From assembly GCA_946800325.1 (NCBI GenBank), contig OX326959.1, positions 40,786,908 through 40,850,907 on the forward strand: 64,000 bases of DNA, written 5' to 3'. This DNA comes from Luzula sylvatica. Its lineage: Eukaryota > Streptophyta > Magnoliopsida > Poales > Juncaceae. A model generated the notes under the pieces. It was not told the origin of the DNA and made no database searches. It saw nothing but the letters and a program-made list of their open reading frames with translations. The position numbers and the translations under genes are program-made. This document shows, one piece after another, positions 11,016 to 23,026 of this stretch. Within the stretch, counting starts at the first letter, position 1. The number at the start of each line of letters is the position of its first letter.

Positions 11016-14000
11016 ATTTGCAGAAGCAATTTGAGGATTCTGATGCATATGACATTAACGCGACGCTCAAGAAAACGTTCCAAGAGCAAGAACGCATTGA
11101 AAGGTTCAATACGTTGAAGGAGTTGGTTAACTGTAAGATTCCTAATGGATCTTCAGTTAGCACTCACGAGTTAAAGGTTCAATCGTTGATTGATCATCTC
11201 GAGAAATTGGGACAAAAGGTGTCACCAATAATGCAACAAGATTTGATCTTGTGTGCATTGCCACCGATTTTATAAACTTTCGTGACGAACTATCATATGC
11301 ACTCGATGAACAAGACGACTCCCGAGCTCCATGGGATGCTCAAGAACTTTGAGTCAGAGATGCTTAAGGCATTCGAAGAACCCAAAGCAAGAGTTGCTAG
11401 AGATGTTCTCGTGATTCAAAGAGGGATTCGTAAGAAACAAAAGTCCAAGGGCGGTGCGGACAAGTCGTTGTCCAAACCAAAGACTAAGGGAAAGGAGAAA
11501 TCCGAGGATGTCACCTGCTTCCATTGCAAAAAGAGTGGGCATTGGAAGAGAAATTGCATGATTTGCCTTGGGGAGGTGAAGAAAAGCAAGGGAAAGGTTT
11601 TGGAAGCCGGAACCGCAGGTATGACCGTTATTGAAGTTAACATTTCAACTTTGAACAATTGGATATTAGATATCGGTTGTTGAACTCATATTTGTCGTAA
11701 TATACAGGTTCTTCAAAGTAGAAGAAAATTAGAACGAGGCAAAGTGGATCTTCGAGTTGGGAATGGAGCAAGAGTTGCTCATTGGCCGTTGGAGAAGTTA
11801 ATTTAACTTTGACGAGTGGATTTATTTTGGAGCCTAATAATTGTTATTATTTTCCAAGTTTGTGTAAGAACATCATTAGTGTTTCAAAACTAGCTAATGA
11901 TGGCTATGAATTTATTATTAAGAATAATGAATTTTCTATTTGTAAGGATAATTTATTCTAAGGAAATGTTCTATTAGAAAATGGTCTTTACATTTTAGAT
12001 CTAAATTACACAACTGATAAATCCATTTATAACGTTAACACTACTCGGATTAAACCTAAAGTTGATAGTAAAACCTATTATCGGCATTATCGACTTGGCC
12101 ATATAAATGAGAAGCGTATCTCAAAACTCCATAAGGATGGACTTTTGGACTCATTTGAATTTGATTTTTATGGGGAATGCGAATCTTGTTTACTTGGGAA
12201 GATGAAAAAATCACCATTCTCAAAGGTTGGTGTACCGAGGCAAAAGGAGGTTATCGATACTTCATAATGTTTACGGATGATTTTAGTAGATATGGGTATA
12301 TCTATTTGATGCATAACAAATCTAAATCTTTTGAAACGTTTTAAAGAATTACATAATGAGGTTCAAAATCAACTTGGCAAGACAATCAAAGCATTTCGAT
12401 CAGATCGAGGAGGCGAGTATTTGAGCTATGAGTTTGAGGATCATCTAAAAGATTGTGGAATCGTTTCACAATTAACTCCACCTGGAACGCCTCAATGGAA
12501 TGGCGTGTCCGAGTGGAGGAATCGGACCTTGTTGAATATGGTTCGATCGATGATGAGTTAATGGGAGTAAAAGACTCCATATGAGATATTGACTGAACAG
12601 CCTCCGGTGTTATCTTTTGTCAGAATTTGGAGATGCGACGTTTACGTCCGAAAAATATTTTCAGACAAAATTTGAAAAATGTTTATTTGTAGGATATCCT
12701 AAGGAAACTAAAGGATAATATTTCTACAATCCCGAGGAAAACAAGGTTTTCGTACCTCGTAGAGGTATCATCTTGGAGGAGGACTTTATATCTCAATGAG
12801 CTAATGGGAGTAAAATCGATCCCGAAGAGGTTCGAGATCCAAAAATAAACATTGAACCGATGGATGTTGACCCGAATCCGTCAATAGATGAGGATGTTGA
12901 GCCAATAGCACAAGGTGCTCCTCGTAGGTCTAGTAGGACTCGGCTTGAACCAGTACGATATGAATTTATCGTGATTGATGAAGGCAACGTCGAACTCATA
13001 TAAGATGATGAGCTGAGAACCTACAAAGATGCTATGTCGAACGGAGATTCCGACAAATGGCATGATGCCATGAAGTCCGAGATCCAATCAATGTACGATA
13101 ATCAAGTTTGGAACTTGATTGATCCACCACCCTCGGTTAAACCCGTCAGATGTAAGTGGGTTTTCAAGAAGAAAACCGACATGGATGAGAAAGTGCATGC
13201 TTACAAAGCACAGCTAGATGCAAAAGGTTTCAAGCAAATTCATGGTGTGAACTATGATGAAACGTTTTCGCCGGTAGCCATGCTTAAGTCCATAGGCATT
13301 ATTCTTGCCATAGCCGCATATTATGACTATGAGATATGGCAAATAGATGTTTAAACCGCTTTCCTTAACGGAAACTTATCGGAGGATGTGTACATGACAC
13401 AACCCGAAGGTTTTATCGATCCAAAGAATCCTAAGAAAGTACACAAGCTTCAAAGGTCCAATTATGGACTGAAACAAGCTTCTCGGAGTTGGAATATTCG
13501 TTTTGATGAAGTCATAAGCGAGTATGATTTCATCAAGAATGAAGAAGAACCTTGTGTATATAAGAAGGTTAGTGGGAGCCGCGTAGTGTTTCTTGTACTT
13601 TATGTGGACGACATATTGATCATAGGAAACGACATTCCGATGTTATCGGGTGTTAAGAAGTATTTGAATACTTGTTTCTCTATGAAAGATTTAGGAGAGG
13701 CCGTCTATATTTTAGGCGTGAGGATCTATAGAGATAGATCCAAGAGACTCCTCGGCCTAAGTCAGAGTACTTACATCGACAAAGTGTTGAAAAGATTTTT
13801 CTTGCAAAACTCTAAGAAAGAGTTTCTCCCCGTGTCGAGTGGTATAAACTTTTCGAAATCTCAATGTCCGACATCGAGCGAAGAGAAAAGTAACATGGAT
13901 AAGGTTCCATACGCTTCGGCGGTTGGATCTATCATGTATGCCAGTATCTGTACGAGACCAGACGTGTCGTATGCATTAAGTGTCATATCACGTTACCAAT

Positions 14001-14150
14001 CGATTCCATGTGATCCGCATTGGCAAGTCGTGAAGACGATCCTTAAGTACTTAAGAAGATCTAAGGATCAGTTTCTAGTCTATGATGGTAAGGATAATGG
14101 GTTGGTTGTAACGGGTTACACCGATGCCAGTTTCCAACAATGTATTAATA
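11016..14150 (+). pseudogene. Copia-2: truncated, decayed gag-pol
   Basis: This is a second gag-pol of the same family. It starts inside gag (LQKQFEDSDAY, about residue 85 of the intact protein) and ends inside RNase H (YTDASFQQCIN). Visible in order: gag, zinc knuckle (CFHCKKSGHWKRNC, about 11517-11558), a damaged protease (LDIGC in place of LDTGC), integrase with DRGGEYLSYEFEDHLK, and RT with YVDD at 13601-13612. It has several stops and frameshifts, and two internal deletions relative to Copia-3: one near 12228 removing the start of the integrase core, and one near 12560 after MVRSMMS. It has no LTR of its own in the window. Inactive. Confidence 0.9.
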
Positions 14151-16625
14151 CTAGACTACTAGTATCCCAACACATATTAGCAATTTAAATTATATATTTC
14201 ACCGACAGATAAATCTGAAAATAATAAATTAATAAAAAAATTAAATATTAAAGGAAAAAACAATATATGAACATTAAAAATAATTTGTTCGCAATAAAAA
14301 TGATGTAATATACACGGATATATTATCAGAAAATGATATAATTTATTTAACACTAATAGATGAGATATACCACGATTTTATGAAGACATAACAAAAAAAT
14401 TATATGATTATTGTTCATAATATTTCATACAATATCAAATATGAAAATAACGAATCATATGACATATGTAGTAACATAAAAATAATTATGTAGTACTAAT
14501 AATTTGTAATTGATTCAAAATGCAATGCAAATTATAAATAATATCAATATTAATAGTGAAAGTAATTTAATAAAAAATAAATTTTTTTAATTTAGCATAA
14601 ACATAAATATAAATTATTTTTGTATCATATGATTTTTCTTTTTAATTTATAATTTAAAAAATAACCTTACTATTTGATAAGTGTTTATAAGATTAAGAAG
14701 TTACTTAAATGGATAAACTATTTTTTTTTATTTCTCTTAATTTTGTAAAAAATTAATATTAAATTGGTTCGATTAAAAACACAAATATAATCAACTTAAC
14801 AATATATGGGATTATTATGGTTATACTTTTTTAAAAATAAATATAATACTTAAAATTCTATTATGTAAATAAAATACTTAAAATTATATTATATAAAAAT
14901 GCACTTTTTGCATTGTATTTTTTATAGAATATTTTACAAATTCAAATCATGAAAAATGATATGCATAAACTACGAATATGGATGTCAAAATAAAGAGCAA
15001 ATGAAAATAAAAATATTTGATAAATTTTTAAAACAAAACTTATTAAAATGATACAAATATATATACGTTTTATAATATTACATATTAAGTTATTAGTATT
15101 TCATATATATTTTTTTCATCTTCCATATCATTTACATTTTATCATGTAATCTTATGTGTAATGATAAACAATTGAATAAATTAGCCTATCATAAACCTAG
15201 ATAATAATAATTTAATGTTATTAATATATGATGATTTGACTTTCTACGAGTGCATAAAACAAGGTGTAAATTAGAGACACTTAAATAGTTACAAACAAAG
15301 TATGTTTATAAAAAAAATCAATGATTAATCAATAATTTAACTTTTTTCGCATTATCATAATCTAATATTTAATATTAATGTGATGATTTGACACAATTAA
15401 ATTGCAAAAACTTGGTTCCAAAATAAAAATGGTAGATAAATTAGAAAAAAAAAATGAGAAACTGTCACCGAGTCATTCTCACGTTTAATTGGACCACTCC
15501 AACGTGCACATCCTTGGAGGCTATTGGTCGGTCTCATATATTAGTTACCATCATAGTGAAATTGCAATTCGTATGGTTAAAGTCACGGTTTTTATTGGTG
15601 ATAGTAACAGAAAAAGGCCATTTATTCGTATGTTTAAATTGATTTTGATCCCAAGCAACTTAATTATTTTCAGTGACCACTAGTTCTACTTGACCGCTTA
15701 TAAAATAGAGGTTATTTATTCAGCGAGGTTATACGACAACACTTGACCACTTGTCCTCAAATTCATTGACCGAACTTGATCAGGACACCATTTTCGGGTT
15801 CAAATCTTGCATTATACGAACACAAATTAGAGTCCTTAATATTGTGAGTTTCCATGCATGTTTAAGTTTTTTTTTTCTTGGAAGTAATTTAGAGAAAATG
15901 AAACATTAAATCTTATTGGTAATTGTTTTGCCATAAATCAAGATCATTAATGTTAGCGGACCTGACGCGACAAAATAATCAAACAATGAAAGCAAATTAC
16001 TAATGCAAGGAATAAAATTATGATTCTACACAAAATTTATACTTTCATGTCCCTCATTTAATGCAATATTTGTAAATATAACCAGCATATTATTCACTTG
16101 ATGTGTAATAAAAAAAAATTATTCTTCATAATCATGATTAATATTTATAATCTTGACAACAATATTTGGAGGGACCAGACTACCGAAATAACATTACAAT
16201 TTTTATTGGGAGGGTCAAATATAAAAAATTACACTATAATGATGTTAATATATTATATTTAATCATTACGTAAATACACTGTTTTTCGAAAATTTTGGAG
16301 GGGTCGTGATTTTTCCCGATCCTTATTAAGATCCGTCTCTGATGTTCGTATATATTAGGCAAGCATGAGAGTATTTCATCCCACTAGTCTGACGAGAGCT
16401 TTTTTTTGGTCCCATTCAGGTCAAGTCTTCGTGAAATATTATTTTTATTTTGTTCGCAATAGTTAATGGTTTTTTACGAACTTATGGCCTGAGAAAACAA
16501 TGGATAGGTAAACAAATAAATAATATTGATTAATTTGATTGAAAAACAAGAAGAAAAAAGATTCACCGAATAAGCCATATTCACCAACTACAACTATATT
16601 AAGCAATTACATATTTTTTTATTTT
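14151..16625. other. AT-rich intergenic DNA
   Basis: Strongly AT-rich sequence without coding features, recognisable repeats or RNA genes. The short open frames at 15454-15683 lack family features or codon bias. I see nothing specific until the MITE at 16626. Confidence 0.6.
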
Positions 16626-17138
16626 GGAGTAGTGATGTATGTCCCCTAGTATTCTCCCCACAATTCTTGATGACATGACATGATTTTTTAAAAAAAAATG
16701 TTGGACATACCCGACCTTTTCTCCAAGAGGCTTGATGACGTAATATGATTTAACACCTTATAAATTAACACCTTAATTCATGATTTAACATCTTAATTGG
16801 ATGTTCAATCATAAATTAATATAATTAAATCATAAATTAAAATGTTAAACAATGTATTTATGTATTAATTTATAAATTGTTAAACCATATTCACGTCATC
16901 AAGGCTTTTGAGAGAGAGTTCTAGGGGGTGTACATCACTGTTATTTTTAAAATTTAATTTTACATCTTAATTTATAATTTGAAATGCTAGTTTATGGTTG
17001 AAATTATGTTAATTTATGGTTTAGTATTTCATTAGGATGTCAAATTATAAATTAGTGTGTTGAAATTTAAGATGTTAAATCATATTCACATCATCAAGAG
17101 TTATGGAGGAGAGTATGAGGGGATTTCCAACATTTTTC
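16626..17138 (-). mobile_element. Mutator-like MITE, outer copy
   Basis: On the minus strand it runs GAAAAATGTTGGAAATCCCC ... CACTACTCC. TTTTATTTT flanks it on both sides (16617-16625 and 17139-17147), a 9-bp duplication typical of Mutator-superfamily elements. It is interrupted by a second copy of the family in the opposite orientation (16694-16943). It ends about 150 bp upstream of the DUF247 gene 1 TATA box. Confidence 0.82.
16694..16943 (+). mobile_element. Mutator-like MITE, nested inner copy
   Basis: A 250-bp copy running AAAAATGTTGGACATACCCG ... GTACATCACTGTTA, flanked by TTTTTAAAA (16685-16693 and 16944-16952). It is the same family as 16626-17138 and 33894-34142 and is inserted into the outer copy. 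Confidence 0.82.
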
Positions 17139-17287
17139 TTTTATTTTATGCGTGCCTAAACAGCAACAAATTAAATATAAACAGTCCACTGCAGCCTGTA
17201 CAGAGAATACTAAAAAAAAAGACAATAATTGTTTATAAATAAAACTAGGTCAGAAAAAACATACGTGCATAAAACTTCAGTTAACCT

Positions 17288-17296
17288 TATAAGTAG
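17288..17296 (+). promoter_or_regulatory. Probable TATA box of DUF247 gene 1
   Basis: TATAAGTAG lies about 60 bp before the end of the inferred 5' UTR exon, whose CATCCATGGAGAG sequence is conserved upstream of gene 2. Transcription probably starts near 17320 (inference). Confidence 0.5.
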
Positions 17297-17356
17297 TGAA
17301 TGCGTGAGAGAGAGAATTCATAACATCCATGGAGAGCTGAAACTCTCACTCAAAAA

Positions 17357-17480
17357 GTAAGTAAAATTTTCTGTTCTCCTTCAAAAAAAATCTTGTGATT
17401 TTCTAGTTAAGAAACAAACATAATTAACCTCCATGAGATATTAGTACTAGCAAAAATAATTTTTTAATTTTTTTTTTCAG
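17357..17480 (+). other. Inferred 5' UTR intron of DUF247 gene 1
   Basis: The donor GTAAGTAAAA (17357) and a pyrimidine-rich acceptor TTTTTTTTCAG (ending 17480) bracket sequence between two stretches conserved with gene 2 (CCATGGAGAG and AAGATGGC). The ATG in the second exon (AAGATGGCCTGA) opens only a two-codon upstream ORF, also kept upstream of gene 2 (ATGGCTTGA). Confidence 0.6.
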
Positions 17481-17546
17481 CAAAGATGGCCTGAGAATCT
17501 TCAAAAACAAAAAATACAAAAAAGTATTTTATCAAACAAGTCTGAG

Positions 17547-19154
17547 ATGTCTCAAGTAGATTATGGCGATATCGAAATAAAAATCGATGATCCCTTGGCA
17601 ATCTCCATCAAGCAAAAGATAGAGAATCTACGGTTTAAGCCGTTGGAAAGTAAACAATTCACCATTTTTCGGGTGCCCACTTACATCCGAGAGATAAACA
17701 AGAATTTTTACGAGCCACGCATAGTCTCAACTGGGCCATATCATCGTGGTAGGATCCACCTCAAAGCCATGGAAGAACAAAAAATACGTTACCTAGAAAG
17801 GCTCCTCCTTGAAAACCCTGACATCACGTTGTGTGCGTACGTCAGGGAATTGCGAGAATTGGAGAATGCTGCGCGGAGATGCTATTATGAGAGAATTGAT
17901 CACATGAGCAGTGATGAGTTTATAACCATGTTGTTGCTCGATAGCGTCTTTATTATCCAAGTAGTCGTGAATTGGACATTCCGAAGCGATGATAATATTG
18001 AAGATATTGTTTATGATATCCCTTGGAATGTGCCTCTAATAAAGAGCGATCTCTTGATGCTCGAGAACCAGATTCCCTTTTTCGTCCTGGAGAAAGTGTT
18101 CAAACTCTATTCAACCAGGAACGAAGATTATAGCTCCTCGAGCCCGTGCAACTATGACACGTTGAGTCAATGTAGTGACCTCGAAAAGGCTTCCCTATTC
18201 GACGTGTTGGTCGGTTTTTTGGAGCATGGAAATGATAACTTCCCCATACCAGGTCCAGATAACATTTATGATCATCTACTCCATTTCTACTACGACCGTT
18301 TCATGTCCGTGCAAGATCTTCCGAGTCTATGTCGTAAAAAATCCTTTCTCGAAAAGCTCAAACCGAATAAGGTGTTCCCTTTAATCTCATCTAGCATTAG
18401 AAGGTTGACCGTGAGCAAAAATTGTCGATTGTTGATTACCAAACGTTCCCCGAGGATGATTCCATGTGCGACCGAGCTTACGGAAGCGGGAATAACTTTC
18501 AAAAGATCCGACTCTAAGAGTATTTTCGACGTGGGTTTTTGTAGCGGGGTACTGAAAATCCCGTATATTCCTGTCGAGGAGAGCACAAGGCCTCGAATAA
18601 TGAACCTCATAGCTTACGAGCAGTGTAGTCGTCAGAAACAAAGGCCCCTCACGAGCTATGCGGTATTAATGGATTGCATAATAAATACACCGAAGGACGT
18701 GCTCATATTGCAACAAGGAGGGATCATCGAGAATAAACTGGCTGACGAAAGCGAGGCGGCCATGTTTTTCAACCAGCTCAGGTATTTTCTTTCTTTTTTA
18801 TATCTAAAGAAGATGATAAATTTCTTTATCTAGTTTCATTAAGAATTAGTAGAAGATAAATATTTTTCTAGAAAACTTGTTATATCAAGTAACTTAAAAT
18901 AAAAAATCATAAAATTTCCGCCAACCAGGTACTGCTCTTATCTCGACTACGACGAGCACCACTTGGCCGGTATATTCAGAGAAGTGAAGAAATACTGCGA
19001 GTCCAAGTGGCAGAAATATAGGGCGAAACTATGCCGTGATTACTTCAACAGCCCTTGGGCGATCATCTCTTTCTTCGCTGCAGTTTTTCTATTGCTGCTA
19101 ACAGCAATTCAGTCCCTCTACGGAGTTTTATCATACTATCATCCCCAACATTAG
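17547..19154 (+). CDS. DUF247 (UPF0481) protein, gene 1
   Basis: Two coding exons, 17547-18781 and 18929-19154, are joined over a 147-bp GT-AG intron (donor at 18782), giving 486 residues. The splice is placed so that FNQLR runs into YCSYLDYDEHHLAG; gene 2 has the same phase and an exon 2 of the same length (226 bp). Family signatures are seen in order: FTIFRVPTYIRE...YEPRIVSTGPYHRG, LKAMEEQK, LENAARRCYYE, SSDEFITMLLLDSVFII, SDLLMLENQIPFFVL, ATELTEAGITFKRSDSKSI, NLIAYEQCS, TSYAVLMDCIINTPKDV, FFNQLR. It ends in a single membrane-spanning segment (PWAIISFFAAVFLLLLTAIQ), so it is probably anchored by its C terminus. Biochemical function is unknown for most of the family; in grasses some DUF247 genes are self-incompatibility determinants, but nothing here shows that role. 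The frame is intact. Confidence 0.9.
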
Positions 19155-19251
19155 AATTAGAAATTCCGTAGCGAAACAATGATTCATGTTGTGTAAGTAA
19201 TTTATTCAGCACAATACTATCTCTTGTTGGCATGTTAGTGAAAGAAAGAAA

Positions 19252-19836
19252 TGTTAGGGCGGCGACGATCCGGCACCGCCCGTGAATAAATTATTACCAA
19301 TTGTTGGGGCGGCAACGATCCAGCACCGTCCCGCAAATAAAATAATAAATTAATTTTGCCCGTACAAACGGACCGTAATAACTATGTGAATTCAACCAAA
19401 TAATCTTAATCAAAACCGTACCTTAACTGTATGCGGAAGCGTATGGAATCCGTCCGAATTGATGTCGCGCCAATTTTGAAGAATCCTTCGGTTTCTTTTC
19501 TTCTATGTATCTCTCTCTTTTCTTAATGGGATAGAAAAGAGAATGGCAGAATCTCATATGTGCTTGGGACCAATTTGCTTTTATAGCCACAAGACATCTT
19601 TTCACAAAGACATACCTTTTGGGCTACCTAATGCGGATTTTCTAATTCAGCCCATCATAGAAAATAGAAGCACCACCCACAATATTCTACACATCAAAAG
19701 GCCCACAACTTAATTGACACATTTAATGCTTAATTTTATAACTAAAATTCATCACTATATTATAAGCATATAAATGACAATATTACAACACATAATATTT
19801 TACATATAAGTCCAATGTTGGAATAATGTTCCAACA
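19252..19836 (-). repeat. 3' LTR of the non-coding element
   Basis: Minus-strand start TGTTGGAACATTATTCC, end CGCCGCCCTAACA. A 68-bp block present in the other LTR (after GATGTCGCGCC) is missing here. The terminal segment with CGATCCGGCACCG is present twice in tandem at the U5 end. Confidence 0.92.
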
Positions 19837-20146
19837 ATCTCCCACTTGGACTATATGTAATTCCTTATAATTACGTATTGACCATAAACCGAAATACGCG
19901 TACTTATTTGTCATAAAAAACCTTATGTGTCCCTAACCAATTCCGTCCATCAATAATATCAACGTAGGATCAAAGCGGCTTTCGTCACATTTAACGCAAC
20001 TAAACCTTCAATGGTCACATACACTAATACAACTGAATGACATGGATCATGATGTGGATGTGTAGCATAGAAATTTCATGTAATTTGATCTTAACATGCC
20101 TATTTCCAACTTGGTCCTCCTAAAAATAAATTTAGTGAAATCCTTA

Positions 20147-20335
20147 AAATCATCTCCTTTAATAACATAATGAGACAAACCGTCTCCTTTAAAACCGTAT
20201 TGAGACAACCTGTCTCCTTTAATACCTTAATGAGACAAATCATCTCTTTTAAAACCGCATTGAGACAACCTGTCTCCTTTAATACCTTAATGAGACAAAA
20301 CCGTCTTCTTTAAACCGTATTGAGACGAACCTTGT
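20147..20335. repeat. Tandem repeat of about 30 bp in the LTR element
   Basis: About six degenerate units containing GTCTCCTTTAAWACCNTAWT and GAGACAA follow one another. They belong to the internal region of the non-coding LTR element, near its 3' LTR. Confidence 0.8.
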
Positions 20336-21329
20336 TTAAATCAGAGTAAAGTGATAAAAATGACTTTAATTCTGCAGAATAACCATAATACCTAATAAAC
20401 TTGAAAACTTTATAACCGTATCATATGTGTATGACATATGTTTATATCACGTGTCTATATCATAATAACTGTACAAATATTTACTCCCACTATAATCGAA
20501 TATCCTTAACCGAAATTACACCCATATAAGAAACGTCTTGCTTATATAACCTATTGGGTAATTATACCTTATTGGAGTTTGTACCAAAATATATGATAGA
20601 CAAATATTACTCTGAATTTCTTTATTTTCTCTCACGTAAGTAATGGTATATTTAATAATTAACAAAATTCATCTCAAAACCAAATAAGATGATTTTGTTA
20701 TAAAACCAAAAATATATATATACCAATATCAATGTTCTTGAGATGTCTAAGTTTGTCTTTTCGGCTAAACAAAAAATTGTAGCCGTATTTCCCCCCGCAA
20801 ACAAGACATCATTAAAGAACCATATTTCCAATAAATGTGAGTACCGAATTAATGTTAAAAAAATAACTATAATCAAGCATTGTATTGCTCACCAAAATAA
20901 CCGAATAATAATAATAAATTTAATTAAAGGTTATCCCCATCATCAAGATATCCCTTTTTCGTTAATATTTTGACTTTGGCCAATCATATTAACTTCTTAT
21001 TAATATCTTGACGTAGTAATCAAGAATTGATAATAAATTAACGTGTCAATAAATTAACCTTCCTTTGGGCCGATTAAATAAATCACACTTAAAACCAATA
21101 ATTATCACACACTTATTACCACATATGCATATGAAATTATATAAAATATTGCCTTCCTTTGGGCCGGTCAATATTTAAATAATATCATACACATATCCTT
21201 TTATATTTTAAAATATAATTAATTTCAACAAGAGATGTCACTTTGGCGACATGTTGCCGACCTTAATTAATTTTAAAACACATATACCTTTAACCTTTTA
21301 ATTAATCCTAAAATTATACCTTATTATGG

Positions 21330-21990
21330 ATAATTTCCTTAATTTTAATATTCAAAATTTTAATATTCTGAATTTTAATATCCATAATTTCCATATTCAA
21401 AATTTTCATATTTAGAATTTCCAAATTCGGAATTTTCCTGCTCCGTATTTCAAAATCCTGAATTTTCAGATTCGGAATTCCTTATTCCAGACTTTGAATA
21501 TCCAGAATTTCTGTATTACAGAATTTGAGATTCCAGAATTGTATTGTCCAGAATTTCCAGATTCCAGGTTTTATATATCCTCACAAAACCAGAATATGAA
21601 ATCCTAAATTTAAATCCCAGTTTATATTTCCCAGATTTCGAAATTCGGGATTTTAAACACCCTCAGAAAAAACGGAATATTGAATCCAAAATCTATTTTC
21701 CAGTTTTTCCTTTCCCGGATTTCAAATAGCTTAAACAACTGGAAAACTAAATCCCACTTTCCTTTTCCTGAATTTACGAATTACGGATTTGAAATACCTT
21801 GAGAAAATCGGAATAATAAATCCAAAATCTTTATCCCAGTTTTTCTTTTCCTCATTTTCAAAATCCAAACTTTAAAATCCGGAATTTGATATCCTGATTT
21901 TATATTTAGTATTTGCAATTCCGGATTTTAATAAACTTAAAACAAAACGAGAAAATAAATCCGAATTTTTAATAAACATTTAAATCAGGA
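21330..21990. repeat. Degenerate short repeat field (AATTTC/GGAATT)
   Basis: About 650 bp built from short variants of AATTTCCA, GGAATTTT and CCAGAATT at roughly 15-20 bp spacing, with dyad character (AATT cores). Noncoding and unlike its surroundings. Confidence 0.7.
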
Positions 21991-22354
21991 TTCCAAATCC
22001 CACCCCTTCCAAACATCACGACCAGACATCAGAAAGCCATGAATGGCTTCTATTCTTTCATGGTGACTCGACAGAAAATGTCCACTGGACATGTTGGCCG
22101 ACGGGTCCCTCCGTCAATGGCGTCCGTAGACGAAACGGAGACCACAGACCTCTCCGGAATCGCCCACTGAGTATAGAGAGATAGTACAAATTTTCTATAA
22201 TCTTTTCTTTCTCTCTAATTTCGCGACCCGTTTATGACCCGTTTTGATAAAAAACGAAATTATCCAAAATTAATCGAAATTGGACGAGAGAAATCGTGCT
22301 AAACACTGTATACTTCGTTTCTCTTCCATTTAAACCGTGATTCACCATAGTTTC

Positions 22355-22366
22355 GCTCTGATACCA
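22355..22366 (-). other. PBS of the non-coding LTR element
   Basis: The minus strand reads TGGTATCAGAGC two bases inside the 5' LTR, the initiator tRNA-Met primer site. Confidence 0.9.
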
Positions 22367-22368
22367 AT

Positions 22369-23021
22369 TGTTAGGGCGGCGACGATCCGGCACCGCCCGT
22401 GAATAAATTATTACCAATTGTTAGGGCGGCAACGATCCGGCACCGTCCCGCAAATAAAATAATAAATTAATTTTGCCCGTACAAACGGACCATAATAACT
22501 ATGTGAATTCAACCAAATAATCTTAATCAAAACCGTACCTTAACTGTATGCGGAAGCGTATGGAATCCGTCCGAATTGATGTCGCGCCATCACCGTTGTT
22601 GCGTTCATGAAGCCTTAGTCGCAAAGATTTGGAATTCCAAGCACTTTATGATCTCCAATTTTGAAGAATCCTTCGGTTTCTTTTCTCCTATGGATCTCTC
22701 TCTTTTCTTAATGAGATAGAAAAGAGAATGGCAGAATCTCATATGTGCTTATGACCAATTTGCTTTTATAGCCACAAGACATCTTTTCACAAATACATAC
22801 CTTTTGGGCTACCTAATGTGGATTTTCTAATTCAGCCCATCATAGAAAACAGAAGCACCACCCACAATATTCTACACATCAAAAGGCCCACAACTTAATT
22901 GACACATTTAATGCTTAATTTTATAACTAAAATTCATCACTATATTATAAGCACATAAATGACAATATTACAACACATAATATTTTACATATAAGTCCAA
23001 TGTTGGAATAATGTTCCAACA
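22369..23021 (-). repeat. 5' LTR of the non-coding element
   Basis: A full 653-bp LTR, nearly identical to 19252-19836 apart from the 68-bp segment missing there. Confidence 0.92.
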
Positions 23022-23026
23022 AGAAA

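Larger units (their letters stand above)
19252..23021 (-). mobile_element. Non-coding (non-autonomous) LTR retrotransposon
   Basis: A complete element on the minus strand: 5' LTR 22369-23021, PBS 22355-22366, internal region 19837-22368, purine tract next to the 3' LTR (CCAAGTGGGAGAT on the minus strand), 3' LTR 19252-19836. AGAAA flanks both ends (19247-19251 and 23022-23026). The 2.5-kb interior has no gag or pol and only short meaningless open frames, so it must have used proteins of another element. The PBS and purine tract are Copia-like. It sits just downstream of DUF247 gene 1. The two LTRs differ by about a dozen substitutions by eye plus one 68-bp deletion. Confidence 0.93.

Noticed and set aside
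15454..15683. Two overlapping 62-64 residue open frames in AT-rich DNA
   Set aside because: No family features, no splice or promoter context, and no duplicated copy in the window.
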